The notes below the pieces were generated by a model that was given only the letters and a program-made list of their open reading frames with translations, was not told the origin of the DNA and made no database searches. From Clostridium sp. (GTDB taxonomy: Bacteria; Bacillota; Clostridia; Clostridiales; Clostridiaceae): a stretch of 64,000 nucleotides of DNA. The stretch lies in assembly GCF_021372645.1 (NCBI RefSeq), contig NZ_JAJFUC010000047.1, forward strand, positions 32,599-96,598. The letters are read 5' to 3'. Position 1 is the stretch's first letter; each line of letters begins with the position of its first letter. Below are positions 9,440-17,189 of the stretch, piece by piece. The position numbers and the translations under genes are program-made.

Positions 9440-9476
9440 TAGATATTCAAAGTGCAGTTTTCACGTTGAATATCTA
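9440..9476. terminator. Hairpin downstream of the truncated dioxygenase gene
   Basis: TAGATATTCAA (9440-9450) and TTGAATATCTA (9466-9476) are perfect 11-bp complements with a 15-nt loop. It lies between the 3' end of the minus-strand gene at 9504 and the upstream region of the 8620-9234 gene. A terminator role is likely although the T run is weak. Confidence 0.5.
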
Positions 9477-9503
9477 CAATTTAATATAAGCTAAAATATT
9501 ATT

Positions 9504-10076
9504 CTAGAATTTAAAACAAAGGTAACTTAAATTTCCCAATTCATAACTTCTAAACAGAATTTCAGGATTTGAGCTTTTACTGCTACCTAGAGCTATAAAC
9601 AATGGAACAAAATGGTCTGCAGTTGGAACTGCTAAATTAGAATGAGGAGCTAAATCTCTATAGTTAAAAAGAGAATTGAAGTCTTTATTTTTTATTTTAT
9701 CAATTAACCAATCATTAAATTCCTGTGCCCAGGAATCTACAGATGTTTGTTCCCAGTTAACTAATCTTAAATTATGAACAGTATTTCCACTACCAATTAC
9801 TAAAATATCTTCTTCACCAAGATCTTTAATAGCATTACCAATATTAACTTGATTTTCAATAGGTAAATGAGAATTTATAGAAATTTGTATAATAGGTATA
9901 TCAGCATCTGGATAAAGATGTTTTAGAAGAGTCCAAGCTCCATGATCCAAACCTCTAGTTAAGTCTTTTTTCACTTCAATCCCTTGCTTTTTGAGTTTAT
10001 TTTCAATTTCAGATGCAATTAGAGCGCAACCTTTTGCTTCATAATTTAATTTGATAAAGTTCTTTAGGAAATCCAT
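9504..10076 (-). pseudogene. 5'-truncated extradiol ring-cleavage dioxygenase (YgiD/LigB type)
   Basis: The 190 readable residues match the C-terminal two-thirds of YgiD-like 4,5-DOPA extradiol dioxygenases (class III, LigB fold). Motifs are GLDHGAWTLL, PIIQISIN, IGSGNTVHNL and VPTADHFVPLFIALG. Family members are about 260 residues. The missing first ~70 residues carry the catalytic HGSPM-type metal ligands, so the product should be inactive. The coding homology stops abruptly at about 10076, where sequence related to the 3' half of a sigma-gene terminator begins, indicating a deletion or recombination junction. Confidence 0.8.
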
Positions 10077-10182
10077 AAAAAACTAACAAGTTCTTTTTTA
10101 TTGTAGTAAAACGCACGAGTCATAGATGATAAAATAGCTGCATATTTAATTTAATTAAAAAAATAATATAAGTTTTTATTTG

Positions 10183-10225
10183 TTTTGTCAGATTTTTGAA
10201 TGACATTACGAAATATATTATATAA
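10183..10225 (+). promoter_or_regulatory. ECF-type promoter A (array unit 1)
   Basis: TGTCAG (10186-10191) lies 15 nt before TACGAA (10207-10212), inside a conserved TTTTGTCAGATTT and ATTACGAAATATATTATATAA context. The same arrangement occurs at 11649, 12386, 13714 and 42944. This is the layout expected of an autoregulated ECF sigma promoter. Here it faces a sigma remnant and then anti-sigma gene 1. Confidence 0.8.
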
Positions 10226-10331
10226 AGTTCAAAAAGATTTTTCTAAGAAGCGTAGTTTTGAAAGTTAATACTATTGATAAAAAAGCATCTAGACATGCAG
10301 AAGTTAAAAAGTATAAGGAGGAATTTTAGAA
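10226..10331 (+). pseudogene. Sigma-factor 3' remnant, unit 1
   Basis: About 100 bp related to the last ~35 codons of the intact sigma gene at 13782-14336, beginning at its SSKDISKN region. LKVNTIDKKAS is still readable, then the frame is lost. Promoter A is joined directly to it, so about 450-500 bp of the sigma gene has been deleted. The AAGGAGG that serves the following GTG start is retained, leaving anti-sigma gene 1 under the original promoter. Confidence 0.75.
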
Positions 10332-11453
10332 GTGGAAAACAAATTGTTTGAAGAATTAGATAATTTAAATATTAAAAACACAACTTTATTATTAGATGAA
10401 GATATTAATTTATCAATAGATTATCTGACTAGGAAACGTATTGAAAAATCCATAAAGAAAAAGATAGGTCATTATGAGAAAAGCAATATTCGTATAGAAA
10501 AAATAAATGATATTTTAGGAGAAATTTTTATGAAAAGAAAAATAGCTTTAGCATTATCAGTTGGTGTAGTTTTAAGTTTAGGTGGAGGAGTATATGCACA
10601 TGCCAAAACTACTCCAGTCGCATATGTTAGTGTGGATATTAATCCAAGTGTTGAATTAGGGGTAAATGCTTTTGATGAGGTAGTTTCCACTGAAGCCTAT
10701 AATGAAGATGGCAAAAAAGTATTGGAAGGAACTAATTTAGTGAACAGTGATGTTGATGATGCTGTTAGTACTGTAATTTCAAATGCAATTTCTGATGGAT
10801 ATATAACTCAAGATGCTACAACTACATCTGCAGTTGCAGTTGAAATTACTACATCTACAGATAAGGAAAATGTGGCAACTGAATTGAATGAATCTTTAAA
10901 AGAAGTTGCTGATAAGACATTAGATAACAATAATGTGGATGCAGAAGTTGAAACTGAAAAAGTAGCTCTTGCAAGAAGGGATGAAGCAAGAAAACTTGGA
11001 ATAACACCTGGGAAGTTAAATCTTATACAAAAGCTTCAAGAATTAGATCCAACAATAACTGTTGAAGATTACAAAGATAGTTCTGTAAAAGATATACAAA
11101 AGAAAGCTAAAGAATTGAGAAAAGATAATAAGAGTAATGCAGTTACTACAGAGGAGAATACAAACACTACAGATACAAGTACTGATGTAACTGCTGATGA
11201 AAATATTAATACTTCTTCTAATAATAATGGTAACAGTAAAAAAGAAGAACATAGCAATTCAAATAGTATAAAAGAAGAAAGTAATAGTTCAAATGATAAA
11301 GAAAAAGATACTATAACTATACCTTCAAAACAAAATAATAGTAATAATCTAAATTCACAAAATAATAATAGTAACAATTCAAATCCAGAAAAGAATAATA
11401 ATTCAAAATCACAAAATAATAGTAGCAATAAAGAAAAAAACAAAAATGATTAA
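10332..11453 (+). CDS. RsgI-like transmembrane anti-sigma factor 1
   Basis: A 373-residue single-pass membrane protein starting at GTG 10332 behind AAGGAGG. Parts in order: a cytosolic region of about 66 charged residues (putative sigma-binding part); one transmembrane segment (about 70-91); and an extracytoplasmic domain beginning AYVSVDINPSVELGV. That motif is the conserved core of RsgI proteins, with Asn104-Pro105 where RsgI self-cleaves. A helical EARKLGITPGKLNLIQKL segment and a roughly 115-residue disordered Asn/Ser/Lys/Glu tail follow. By analogy with B. subtilis RsgI the tail could sense the wall. It is one of three paralogues at this locus. Confidence 0.8.
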   Translation: MENKLFEELDNLNIKNTTLLLDEDINLSIDYLTRKRIEKSIKKKIGHYEKSNIRIEKINDILGEIFMKRKIALALSVGVVLSLGGGVYAHAKTTPVAYVSVDINPSVELGVNAFDEVVSTEAYNEDGKKVLEGTNLVNSDVDDAVSTVISNAISDGYITQDATTTSAVAVEITTSTDKENVATELNESLKEVADKTLDNNNVDAEVETEKVALARRDEARKLGITPGKLNLIQKLQELDPTITVEDYKDSSVKDIQKKAKELRKDNKSNAVTTEENTNTTDTSTDVTADENINTSSNNNGNSKKEEHSNSNSIKEESNSSNDKEKDTITIPSKQNNSNNLNSQNNNSNNSNPEKNNNSKSQNNSSNKEKNKND

Positions 11454-11468
11454 TTAAATTATAAAATC

Positions 11469-11552
11469 AGTGGTTTATATTTAATATAAACCACTAATTT
11501 TATGTATAAACATTTAGATTGAATTTTGTAACAATAATTCAATCTAAATGTT
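11469..11552 (+). terminator. Two successive hairpins after anti-sigma 1
   Basis: The first hairpin pairs AGTGGTTTATATT with AATATAAACCACT (11469-11495) and is followed by TAATTTTAT. The second has perfect 17-bp arms (11509-11525 and 11536-11552) around a 10-nt loop and no T run. The first is the likely terminator; the second could protect the 3' end or serve the opposite strand. Confidence 0.7.
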
Positions 11553-11644
11553 ATATGTGATATACGTGCATAGATGAGGGTGAAAAGAGAGATAAGTATT
11601 TATGAATAATTATACTAATAATAAATATTATATTTTTTATTAAC

Positions 11645-11687
11645 TTTTTGTCAGATTTACTAACTGTATTACGAAATATATTATATG
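11645..11687 (+). promoter_or_regulatory. ECF-type promoter B (truncated sigma)
   Basis: TGTCAG (11649-11654), 15 nt, TACGAA (11670-11675). It is almost identical over 45 bp to promoter D at 13714, including the following TATATTATAT tract. It directs the truncated sigma copy. Confidence 0.8.
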
Positions 11688-11716
11688 AATAAAATTTGAT
11701 AGAAAGAAGGTGCACT

Positions 11717-12217
11717 TTGATTTCTGATATTGAATTACTTAAGTTATTGAATAATAAGCCCGAAGTAGGTCTAAAAATGATGATGGATAACTACATGGCA
11801 CTTATTTATACAATAATATTTAATAAACTTTCTGGTATGTATTCAAAAGAAGATATAGAAGAATGTGTAAGTGATGTCTTTCTTGAAGTATTTCATTACA
11901 AAAATAGAATTAATACGCAAAAAAGTTTTATTAAAGTATTGTTGGAAATTATAGCAAAAAGAAAAGTTATAGATATGTATAGAAAAAATAAGAATAATAA
12001 TGAAATTTATATAGATGATGTATCAGTTCATTTAAATACTATATCAGATGATGTAGTACGCTCGATCTTATTAAAAGAGAGCAATTCACAATTAATAGGT
12101 GATATAAAGTCTTTGGGTGAACCTGATAGTGAAATAATTATAAGAAAGTACTATTTAAATCAAAGATTAAAAGATATTTCTAAGAATACTGGGTTGAGAG
12201 TTAGTATCTATGCATAA
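11717..12217 (+). pseudogene. ECF sigma factor lacking the region-4 recognition helix
   Basis: A 166-residue product that is closely related to the intact sigma encoded at 13782 up to SKNTGLRVS, then diverges to IYA and stops. The last 20-odd residues (NTIDKKVSRCMQKLKKV in the intact copy), which form the DNA-recognition part of sigma region 4.2, are gone. Region 2 (DIEECVSDVFLEVFHYKNRI and the following RNA-polymerase contact helices) is intact. It probably cannot recognise promoters but could still bind RNA polymerase or an anti-sigma. TTG 11717 follows an AAGAAGGTG ribosome site, as in the intact copy. Confidence 0.75.
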
Positions 12218-12261
12218 CTAATAAACCATTTTAAAACATGAATGGTTAAAATTGAGATTGA

Positions 12262-12302
12262 AAAGAGCTAGTTAGTATTAAAACTAACAAGCTCTTTTTT
12301 AT
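12262..12302 (+). terminator. Terminator after truncated sigma
   Basis: AAGAGCT plus GTTAG pair with CTAAC plus AGCTCTT around an AT-rich loop, followed by T6. The 3' half of an equivalent terminator is found at 10083-10104, next to the broken dioxygenase gene. Confidence 0.8.
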
Positions 12303-12382
12303 TATAATAAAACACATAAATTATAAATAAAAATTATTTTCATAATTAGTTGAATTAAATAAATAATGTAATTTGCTATTTG

Positions 12383-12425
12383 TTTTGTCAGATTTTAAGG
12401 TGACATTACGAAATGCATTATATAA
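12383..12425 (+). promoter_or_regulatory. ECF-type promoter C (array unit 2)
   Basis: TGTCAG (12386-12391), 15 nt, TACGAA (12407-12412). The flanks resemble promoter A more than B or D. It leads into a sigma remnant and anti-sigma gene 2. Confidence 0.8.
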
Positions 12426-12469
12426 ATCAAATTAAGGCATTTTTTTGGAAGTTTTAAAGAATATACCAT

Positions 12470-12586
12470 TCATATCAGAGTTTTAAGGATTTTTCTGAGA
12501 ATCTTGGTTTGAAAGTTAATACTATTGATAAAAAGGCATCTAGATGCATGCAGAAGCCCAAAAATTATTAGGAGGGATTTTTAGAA
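12470..12586 (+). pseudogene. Sigma-factor 3' remnant, unit 2
   Basis: Only the end of a sigma gene is left; NLGLKVNTIDKKASRCMQK is still readable before the frame ends at a TAG. The AGGAGGG serving the next GTG is preserved. As in unit 1, the body of the sigma gene has been deleted between the promoter and this remnant. Confidence 0.75.
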
Positions 12587-13606
12587 GTGGAAAACAAATT
12601 GTTGGAAAATTTAGATGGTTTAAATATTAAGAACACTACTTTATTATTAGATAAAGATATTAATTTATCAGTGGATTATTTTACTAGGAAACGTATTGAA
12701 AAGTCCATAAAGAAAAAGACAGGTTATTATGAAAAGAGAAATATTGTTATAGAAAAGATAAGTGATACTTTAGGAGGAATTTTCATAAAAAAAAAGATAG
12801 CGTTAGCATTAGCAGTTGGGGTAATGTTAATTTCAAGTGGAGGCGGATATGCATATGCTAAAGCTCCAGTGGCGTATGTTAGTATGGATATTAATCCAAG
12901 CGTTGAATTAGGTGTAAATGTTTTTGAAAAAGTAGTATCAGTTGAAGCGTATAATGAAGATGGTGAAAAAATATTAGAAGGTACTAATTTATTAAACTCT
13001 GAGATTGATTATGCAGTTAGTATTGTAATTTCAAATGCCATTTCTGAAGGATATATAAATGAGGATGGTTCATCTGCAATTGAAATTACTACATCTACAA
13101 ATAAAGAAAAGGTTGCAACCAAATTAGATGAATCTTTAAAAGAAGTTGCTGATGAAACATTAAATAACAGTAATTTTGATGCTGAAGTTAAAACCGAAAA
13201 AGTTGCTCTTGCAAGAAGAGATGAAGCAAGAAAACTTGGAATAACACCTGGTAAGTTAAATCTTATACAAAAGCTTCAAGAATTAGATCCAACTATAAAT
13301 ATAGATGATTATAAATCTAGTTCTGTAAAGGACATACAAAAGAAAACTAAAGAATTAAGAAAAGATTATAAGAGTAATGAAGTCACTGCAGATGATAGTA
13401 CAAACACTAATACAAGTGTTGATGTAATTACTTATGAGAATACTGATAATTCTTCTAATAATAATGCTAATAGTAAAAAAGAAGAAAATAATAGTGCAAA
13501 TAATAAAGAAAAAGATACTACAAATACATCCGAAAAACAAAATAATAGTAATAATTTAAATTCACAAAATAATAATAGCAATAAAGAGAAAAATAAGAAT
13601 AATTAA
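12587..13606 (+). CDS. RsgI-like transmembrane anti-sigma factor 2
   Basis: A 339-residue paralogue of the proteins at 10332 and 14337. It has a cytosolic N-terminus (residues 1-66), a transmembrane segment (about 69-91), and the AYVSMDINPSVELGV motif with Asn103-Pro104 as the expected self-cleavage bond. The conserved EARKLGITPGKLNLIQKL helix and a shorter Asn/Ser/Lys-rich disordered tail (about 85 residues) follow. In the other two copies an internal ATG behind a ribosome site occurs at codon 67; here the codon is ATA (12785), so only the full-length form can be made. GTG start behind AGGAGGG. Confidence 0.8.
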   Translation: MENKLLENLDGLNIKNTTLLLDKDINLSVDYFTRKRIEKSIKKKTGYYEKRNIVIEKISDTLGGIFIKKKIALALAVGVMLISSGGGYAYAKAPVAYVSMDINPSVELGVNVFEKVVSVEAYNEDGEKILEGTNLLNSEIDYAVSIVISNAISEGYINEDGSSAIEITTSTNKEKVATKLDESLKEVADETLNNSNFDAEVKTEKVALARRDEARKLGITPGKLNLIQKLQELDPTINIDDYKSSSVKDIQKKTKELRKDYKSNEVTADDSTNTNTSVDVITYENTDNSSNNNANSKKEENNSANNKEKDTTNTSEKQNNSNNLNSQNNNSNKEKNKNN

Positions 13607-13629
13607 TACAACAAAAGTCCTGCAAGCAC

Positions 13630-13672
13630 ATTTACGTAGAACTATTGACATAAGGATAGTTTCTACGTAAAT
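13630..13672 (+). terminator. Hairpin after anti-sigma 2
   Basis: The arm ATTTACGTAG plus AACTAT (13630-13645) pairs with ATAGTT plus TCTACGTAAAT (13656-13672), with one unpaired base. No long T run follows. Confidence 0.55.
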
Positions 13673-13710
13673 AATTAAGATAATAATAAATATTATGTTT
13701 TTTATTAACT

Positions 13711-13755
13711 TTTTGTCAGATTTACTAATTGTATTACGAAATATATTATATAAAT
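13711..13755 (+). promoter_or_regulatory. ECF-type promoter D (intact sigma)
   Basis: TGTCAG (13714-13719), 15 nt, TACGAA (13735-13740). It lies 41 bp before the TTG start of the only intact sigma gene, consistent with autoregulation. Confidence 0.82.
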
Positions 13756-13781
13756 CAAATTTGATAGAAAGAAGGTGCACT

Positions 13782-14336
13782 TTGATTTCTGATATTGAAT
13801 TACTTAAGTTATTGAATAATAAGCCCGAAGTAGGTCTAAAAATGATGATGGATAACTACATGGCACTTATTTATACAATAATATTTAATAAAATTTCCGG
13901 TATGTATTCAAAAGAAGATATAGAAGAATGTGTAAGTGATGTCTTTTTTGAAGTATTTCATTACAAAAATAGAATTGATCTGGAAAAGGGATCAATTAAA
14001 GCATTTTTAGCAATTATAGCAAAAAGAAAAGCCATAGATATGTATAGAAAAAATAAGAATAATAATCACATCCATATAGATGATGTATCACAAGATTTAT
14101 ATAGTATAGTAGATGATGTAGCTGATTCAATATTATTAAAAGAGAGTAATTCAGTGTTAATAGATGCTATAAAGTCTTTAGGGGAACCTGATAGTGAAAT
14201 AATTATAAGAAAGTATTATTTGTATCAAAGTTCAAAAGATATTTCTAAGAATATTGGTTTGAAGGTTAATACTATTGATAAAAAAGTATCCAGATGTATG
14301 CAAAAACTAAAAAAAGTGCTAGGAGGGATTATATAA
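13782..14336 (+). CDS. ECF-like sigma-70 family factor, intact
   Basis: A 184-residue RNA polymerase sigma factor with region 2 (about residues 20-90, KEDIEECVSDVFFEVFHYKN) and region 4 (about 125-180, SKDISKNIGLKVNTIDKKV). Start TTG 13782 is chosen because AAGAAGG lies 6 nt upstream. The ATG at 13695 lies upstream of the promoter elements and cannot be used by this promoter. Its stop codon directly abuts the GTG of anti-sigma gene 3 with no gap, so sigma and sensor are translationally coupled. It is the only complete sigma of the four copies here and presumably drives all five TGTCAG/TACGAA promoters. Confidence 0.88.
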   Translation: MISDIELLKLLNNKPEVGLKMMMDNYMALIYTIIFNKISGMYSKEDIEECVSDVFFEVFHYKNRIDLEKGSIKAFLAIIAKRKAIDMYRKNKNNNHIHIDDVSQDLYSIVDDVADSILLKESNSVLIDAIKSLGEPDSEIIIRKYYLYQSSKDISKNIGLKVNTIDKKVSRCMQKLKKVLGGII

Positions 14337-15530
14337 GTGGAAGATAAATTATTTGAAGTATTAGATAATTTGAATATTAGAGACACTAAATTACTATTAG
14401 ATAAAGATATTAACTTATCATTAGATTCTTCTACTAGAAAACGTATTGAAAGATCTATAAAGAAGAAGACAGGCTATTATAATGAAAATAATATAATTAT
14501 AAATAAAATAAATAATCTTTTAGGGGGAATTTTTATGAAAAAAAGAATAGCTTTAGCTCTATCGGTTGGTGCAATTTTAAGTTTAGGTGGAGGAACATAT
14601 GCATATGCTAAGACACCAGTCGCATACGTGAGTTTAGATATTAATCCAAGTGTTGAATTAGGTGTAAATGCTTTTGATAAAGTAGTATCAGTTGAAGCCT
14701 ATAATGATGATGGTGAAAAGGTATTAGAAGGTACTAATTTAATAAACTATGATATTGATAATGCTGTTAGTACTGTAATTTCAGATGCAATTTCTGATGG
14801 ATATATTCATGCGGATGGTTCATCTGCAATCGAAATTACTACGTCTACAGACAAGGAAAAAGTTGCAACTGAATTAGAAGAATCTTTAAAAAATGTAGCT
14901 GATGAAACATTAAATAACAATGATGTAGAGGCTGAAGTTGAAACTGAAAAAGTAGCTCTTGCAAGAAGAGATGAAGCAAGAAAACTTGGAATAACACCTG
15001 GTAAGTTAAATCTTATACAAAAGCTTCAAGCAATAGATCCAACAATAAATGTAGAAGATTATAAATCTAGTTCTGTAAAGGACATTCAAAAGAAAACTAA
15101 AGAATTAAGAAAAAATAGTAAGAGTGATGAGGTTACTATAGATAATAGCACAAATACTGAAATAAATACGGATACAAATGCGGATGTAGTTACTGGAGAA
15201 AGTACTCAAGAGGGAACTTTATCTAAAACATCAGTTGATTCAGAAGAAGCTACAGTTATAGAACGAGAAAGAAATAGTAATTGTTCTAATAATAAAGATA
15301 ATGCTAAAAAAGAAGAAGACAGTAATTTAAATAGTAAACAAGAAGAAAAGAGTAATGGCAATGAAGAAAAAAAGACTACAACTACAACAACTCAAAAACA
15401 AAATAATGGTAACAATGTAAATTCACAAGAAAATAATAATTCTTCAAATTCAGAAAAGAGTAATTCATCAAATTCAAAAAGCAATAATAATTCAAGCTCA
15501 CAAAATAAAGGCAAAAGCAAGAATAACTAA
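14337..15530 (+). CDS. RsgI-like transmembrane anti-sigma factor 3
   Basis: A 397-residue membrane anti-sigma partnered with the intact sigma immediately upstream. Residues 1-66 are cytosolic, about 69-91 span the membrane, and AYVSLDINPSVELGV holds Asn103-Pro104. The helical EARKLGITPGKLNLIQKL segment follows. The tail is the longest of the three (about 145 residues) and is almost wholly Asn, Ser, Lys, Glu and Thr. An internal ATG (14535, residue 67) follows AGGGGGAATTTTT, so a second product beginning at the transmembrane segment is possible. Classification as anti-sigma rests on the RsgI-type core and the sigma neighbour. Confidence 0.82.
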   Translation: MEDKLFEVLDNLNIRDTKLLLDKDINLSLDSSTRKRIERSIKKKTGYYNENNIIINKINNLLGGIFMKKRIALALSVGAILSLGGGTYAYAKTPVAYVSLDINPSVELGVNAFDKVVSVEAYNDDGEKVLEGTNLINYDIDNAVSTVISDAISDGYIHADGSSAIEITTSTDKEKVATELEESLKNVADETLNNNDVEAEVETEKVALARRDEARKLGITPGKLNLIQKLQAIDPTINVEDYKSSSVKDIQKKTKELRKNSKSDEVTIDNSTNTEINTDTNADVVTGESTQEGTLSKTSVDSEEATVIERERNSNCSNNKDNAKKEEDSNLNSKQEEKSNGNEEKKTTTTTTQKQNNGNNVNSQENNNSSNSEKSNSSNSKSNNNSSSQNKGKSKNN

Positions 15531-15581
15531 TTAAATCATAAGAAAGTATGAAAAAATAATTAAATAAAATTATACTTAAGA

Positions 15582-15626
15582 AAAGATAGGATAGTTCAAA
15601 AAGTAAACTATCCTATCTTTCTTTAT
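15582..15626 (+). terminator. Terminator closing the sigma/anti-sigma array
   Basis: AAAGATAGGATAGTT (15582-15596) and AACTATCCTATCTTT (15606-15620) form a perfect 15-bp stem with a 9-nt loop; the downstream tract is T-rich. Confidence 0.9.
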
Positions 15627-15713
15627 ATTGTTAAATTTGTTTTATTTAATAAGGTAATTCTATAACTAATTTTTATAGGTTAATAAACAAAAAAAATGTT
15701 CTAATTATGTATA

Positions 15714-15800
15714 TAAGTTGTGATAATGAAATTATATTGTAGATAGCAACTTCAATCTTAAAAAGTTAATGCTACTATAAACTCTTTACTGCAACTTATA
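15714..15800. ncRNA. Structured repeat element, copy 1
   Basis: An 87-nt segment that resembles 28382-28463 in order, length and several blocks (GATAATGAA, TTATATT, CTTTA then GCAACTTATAT). AGTTG/CAACT closes a long stem and TAGCA/TGCTA forms an inner one. The inner stem is conserved as a stem but not as sequence relative to copy 2. On the minus strand a T8 run follows about 20 nt after the closing stem. It could be a small RNA or a mobile palindromic repeat. The rest of 15627-16120 shows only AT-rich sequence and the cspA leader. Confidence 0.5.
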
Positions 15801-16140
15801 TATAAGTTTAGTTAATATAATTATTATTGTCTGTGATTTTATCACATAATTATAATTTTACTTTTGATAGTTACTTCTGATTTTTGTGAATTTTGAATTT
15901 TAAACTTTATTGAGATTTATTTCCGTACTAATCTAGTTTTAATAAAGTTTAGTTTACATAATAATTATTATATAAATTAAAATTTAGAATTCTATATATG
16001 TTATATGCTAGTTTTTATTCTTTCTTATATTTATTTTAGGTTAATCTCTTCTTTTTATAAATATTTCATTATTAATGTTTAAATTTAATTCTTTTAACAA
16101 ATACTATGCATGATAATTAATGCATAAGGAGAGATTTTGT

Positions 16141-16350
16141 ATGGCTAAAATAACTGGTGTAGTTAAATGGTTTGATGCAGAAAGAGGATATGGATTTATA
16201 TCTTGCAATAAAGGAGATGATGTTTTCGTACATCATTCACAAGTCAAAGAAAAAGGTTCTGAGAAAGATTTACATGAAGATGAAAGCGTGACCTTTGATA
16301 TTGAAAATGGTGAAAAGGGTCCTATGGCTATAAATATTCAAAAAATATAA
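16141..16350 (+). CDS. cspA: Cold-shock protein
   Basis: A 69-residue single cold-shock domain. RNP1 GYGFIS and RNP2 DVFVHHS are present, with GVVKWFDAERGYGFI at the N-terminus. The ATG at 16141 follows AAGGAGAGA; a GTG or ATG further upstream would add non-family residues. It binds single-stranded RNA or DNA and acts as an RNA chaperone. The roughly 500 bp ahead of it are free of genes and could hold a long leader, as is common for csp genes. Confidence 0.95.
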   Translation: MAKITGVVKWFDAERGYGFISCNKGDDVFVHHSQVKEKGSEKDLHEDESVTFDIENGEKGPMAINIQKI

Positions 16351-16378
16351 TAAAGCTGCCATAAAATAAAGAAAGTAC

Positions 16379-16424
16379 GGGACAGTAGATAGTTTTATAT
16401 AAAAACAAAACTATCTACTGTCCC
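16379..16424. terminator. 18-bp hairpin after cspA
   Basis: GGGACAGTAGATAGTTTT (16379-16396) pairs perfectly with its complement at 16407-16424 around a 10-nt loop. No immediate T run follows, so it may be a 3' stabiliser with termination at the next hairpin. Confidence 0.65.
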
Positions 16425-16491
16425 AGCAATTTAATTTTTTAATACTTTTTTACAAATTAAAAAAAGTCATAAGAAAATCTTATAACTCTTC

Positions 16492-16536
16492 AAAAAAGAA
16501 CAAAATTATCTTCTGTTATTTTGTTCTTTTTTAATT
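16492..16536. terminator. Bidirectional terminator between cspA and carD
   Basis: AAAAAAGAACAAAAT (16492-16506) and ATTTTGTTCTTTTTT (16518-16532) form a perfect stem flanked by A and T runs, so it works in both directions for these convergent genes. Confidence 0.85.
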
Positions 16537-16697
16537 CTTCTACAAGCAACACATGTTGTAGGTTCATTAATTAACATAATTTTCAAAAGGAGAAGTTTAC
16601 ATATCTATAAAAAAACCTTTTTTGACTTATATTCTTTATGTATAACATGTTTCAACAAAACAACAAGTCTTTTTGATTTGTGACATATGACTTAATT

Positions 16698-17189
16698 TTA
16701 AAATAACATAGAAACATCCAATAAACTAGTAGCTTCATCATTAGATAAGTTTTTTGATTGAGATATTTCTTCTATTACAATTTTTTTTGTACTACTTAGC
16801 ATTTGTTTTTCACTTGAATTTAAATTATGTTCCTTTTTAAGTTGAGTAAGATTACATATAACTTCAAGATAAGCATCTAAAGTTCCTGACTTTATTTTTA
16901 CTTCATTAATGGCTTTTCTTTCTTTAAAATTAATTTTAGAAAATTCATCTGTCTCATCTAAAAATTTCTTAATACCATTTAAACTATTGTCTAAAGTTTT
17001 AGAATCGCTTACTAATCTCATATTTGATGGTTCTATTCTGCTAAGTGGCAATGTTAATTTCATAGTATTATTAAATAATTGAATTGTATAATATTTTTCT
17101 TTTTCACCTTTAAAATCTTTTTCTTCTATAATATCAATTACACCTATCCCTTGGCTTGGATAGACAATTTTATCTCCTATATTAAACAA
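16698..17189 (-). CDS. CarD-family transcriptional regulator
   Basis: A 163-residue CarD/CdnL protein. The N-terminal RNA-polymerase-interacting domain (FNIGDKIVYPSQGIGVIDII, a Tudor-like fold shared with TRCF) spans residues 1-60. The helical C-terminal part (about 70-160) is the DNA-contacting half. Such proteins bind the RNA polymerase beta subunit and stabilise open complexes, often at stress or rRNA promoters. It is monocistronic; a GGAGG-type site precedes the ATG. Confidence 0.85.
   Translation of the reverse strand: MFNIGDKIVYPSQGIGVIDIIEEKDFKGEKEKYYTIQLFNNTMKLTLPLSRIEPSNMRLVSDSKTLDNSLNGIKKFLDETDEFSKINFKERKAINEVKIKSGTLDAYLEVICNLTQLKKEHNLNSSEKQMLSSTKKIVIEEISQSKNLSNDEATSLLDVSMLF

Noticed and set aside
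11043-11443. Long minus-strand frames opposite anti-sigma gene 1
   Set aside because: They are Phe/Leu/Ser or Ile-rich shadows of the Asn/Lys/Glu-rich coding strand, with no ribosome site.
13695-13781. ATG upstream of the intact sigma gene that would extend the protein by 29 residues
   Set aside because: It lies upstream of the TGTCAG/TACGAA promoter, and the extension is encoded by the promoter itself; TTG 13782 has the ribosome site.
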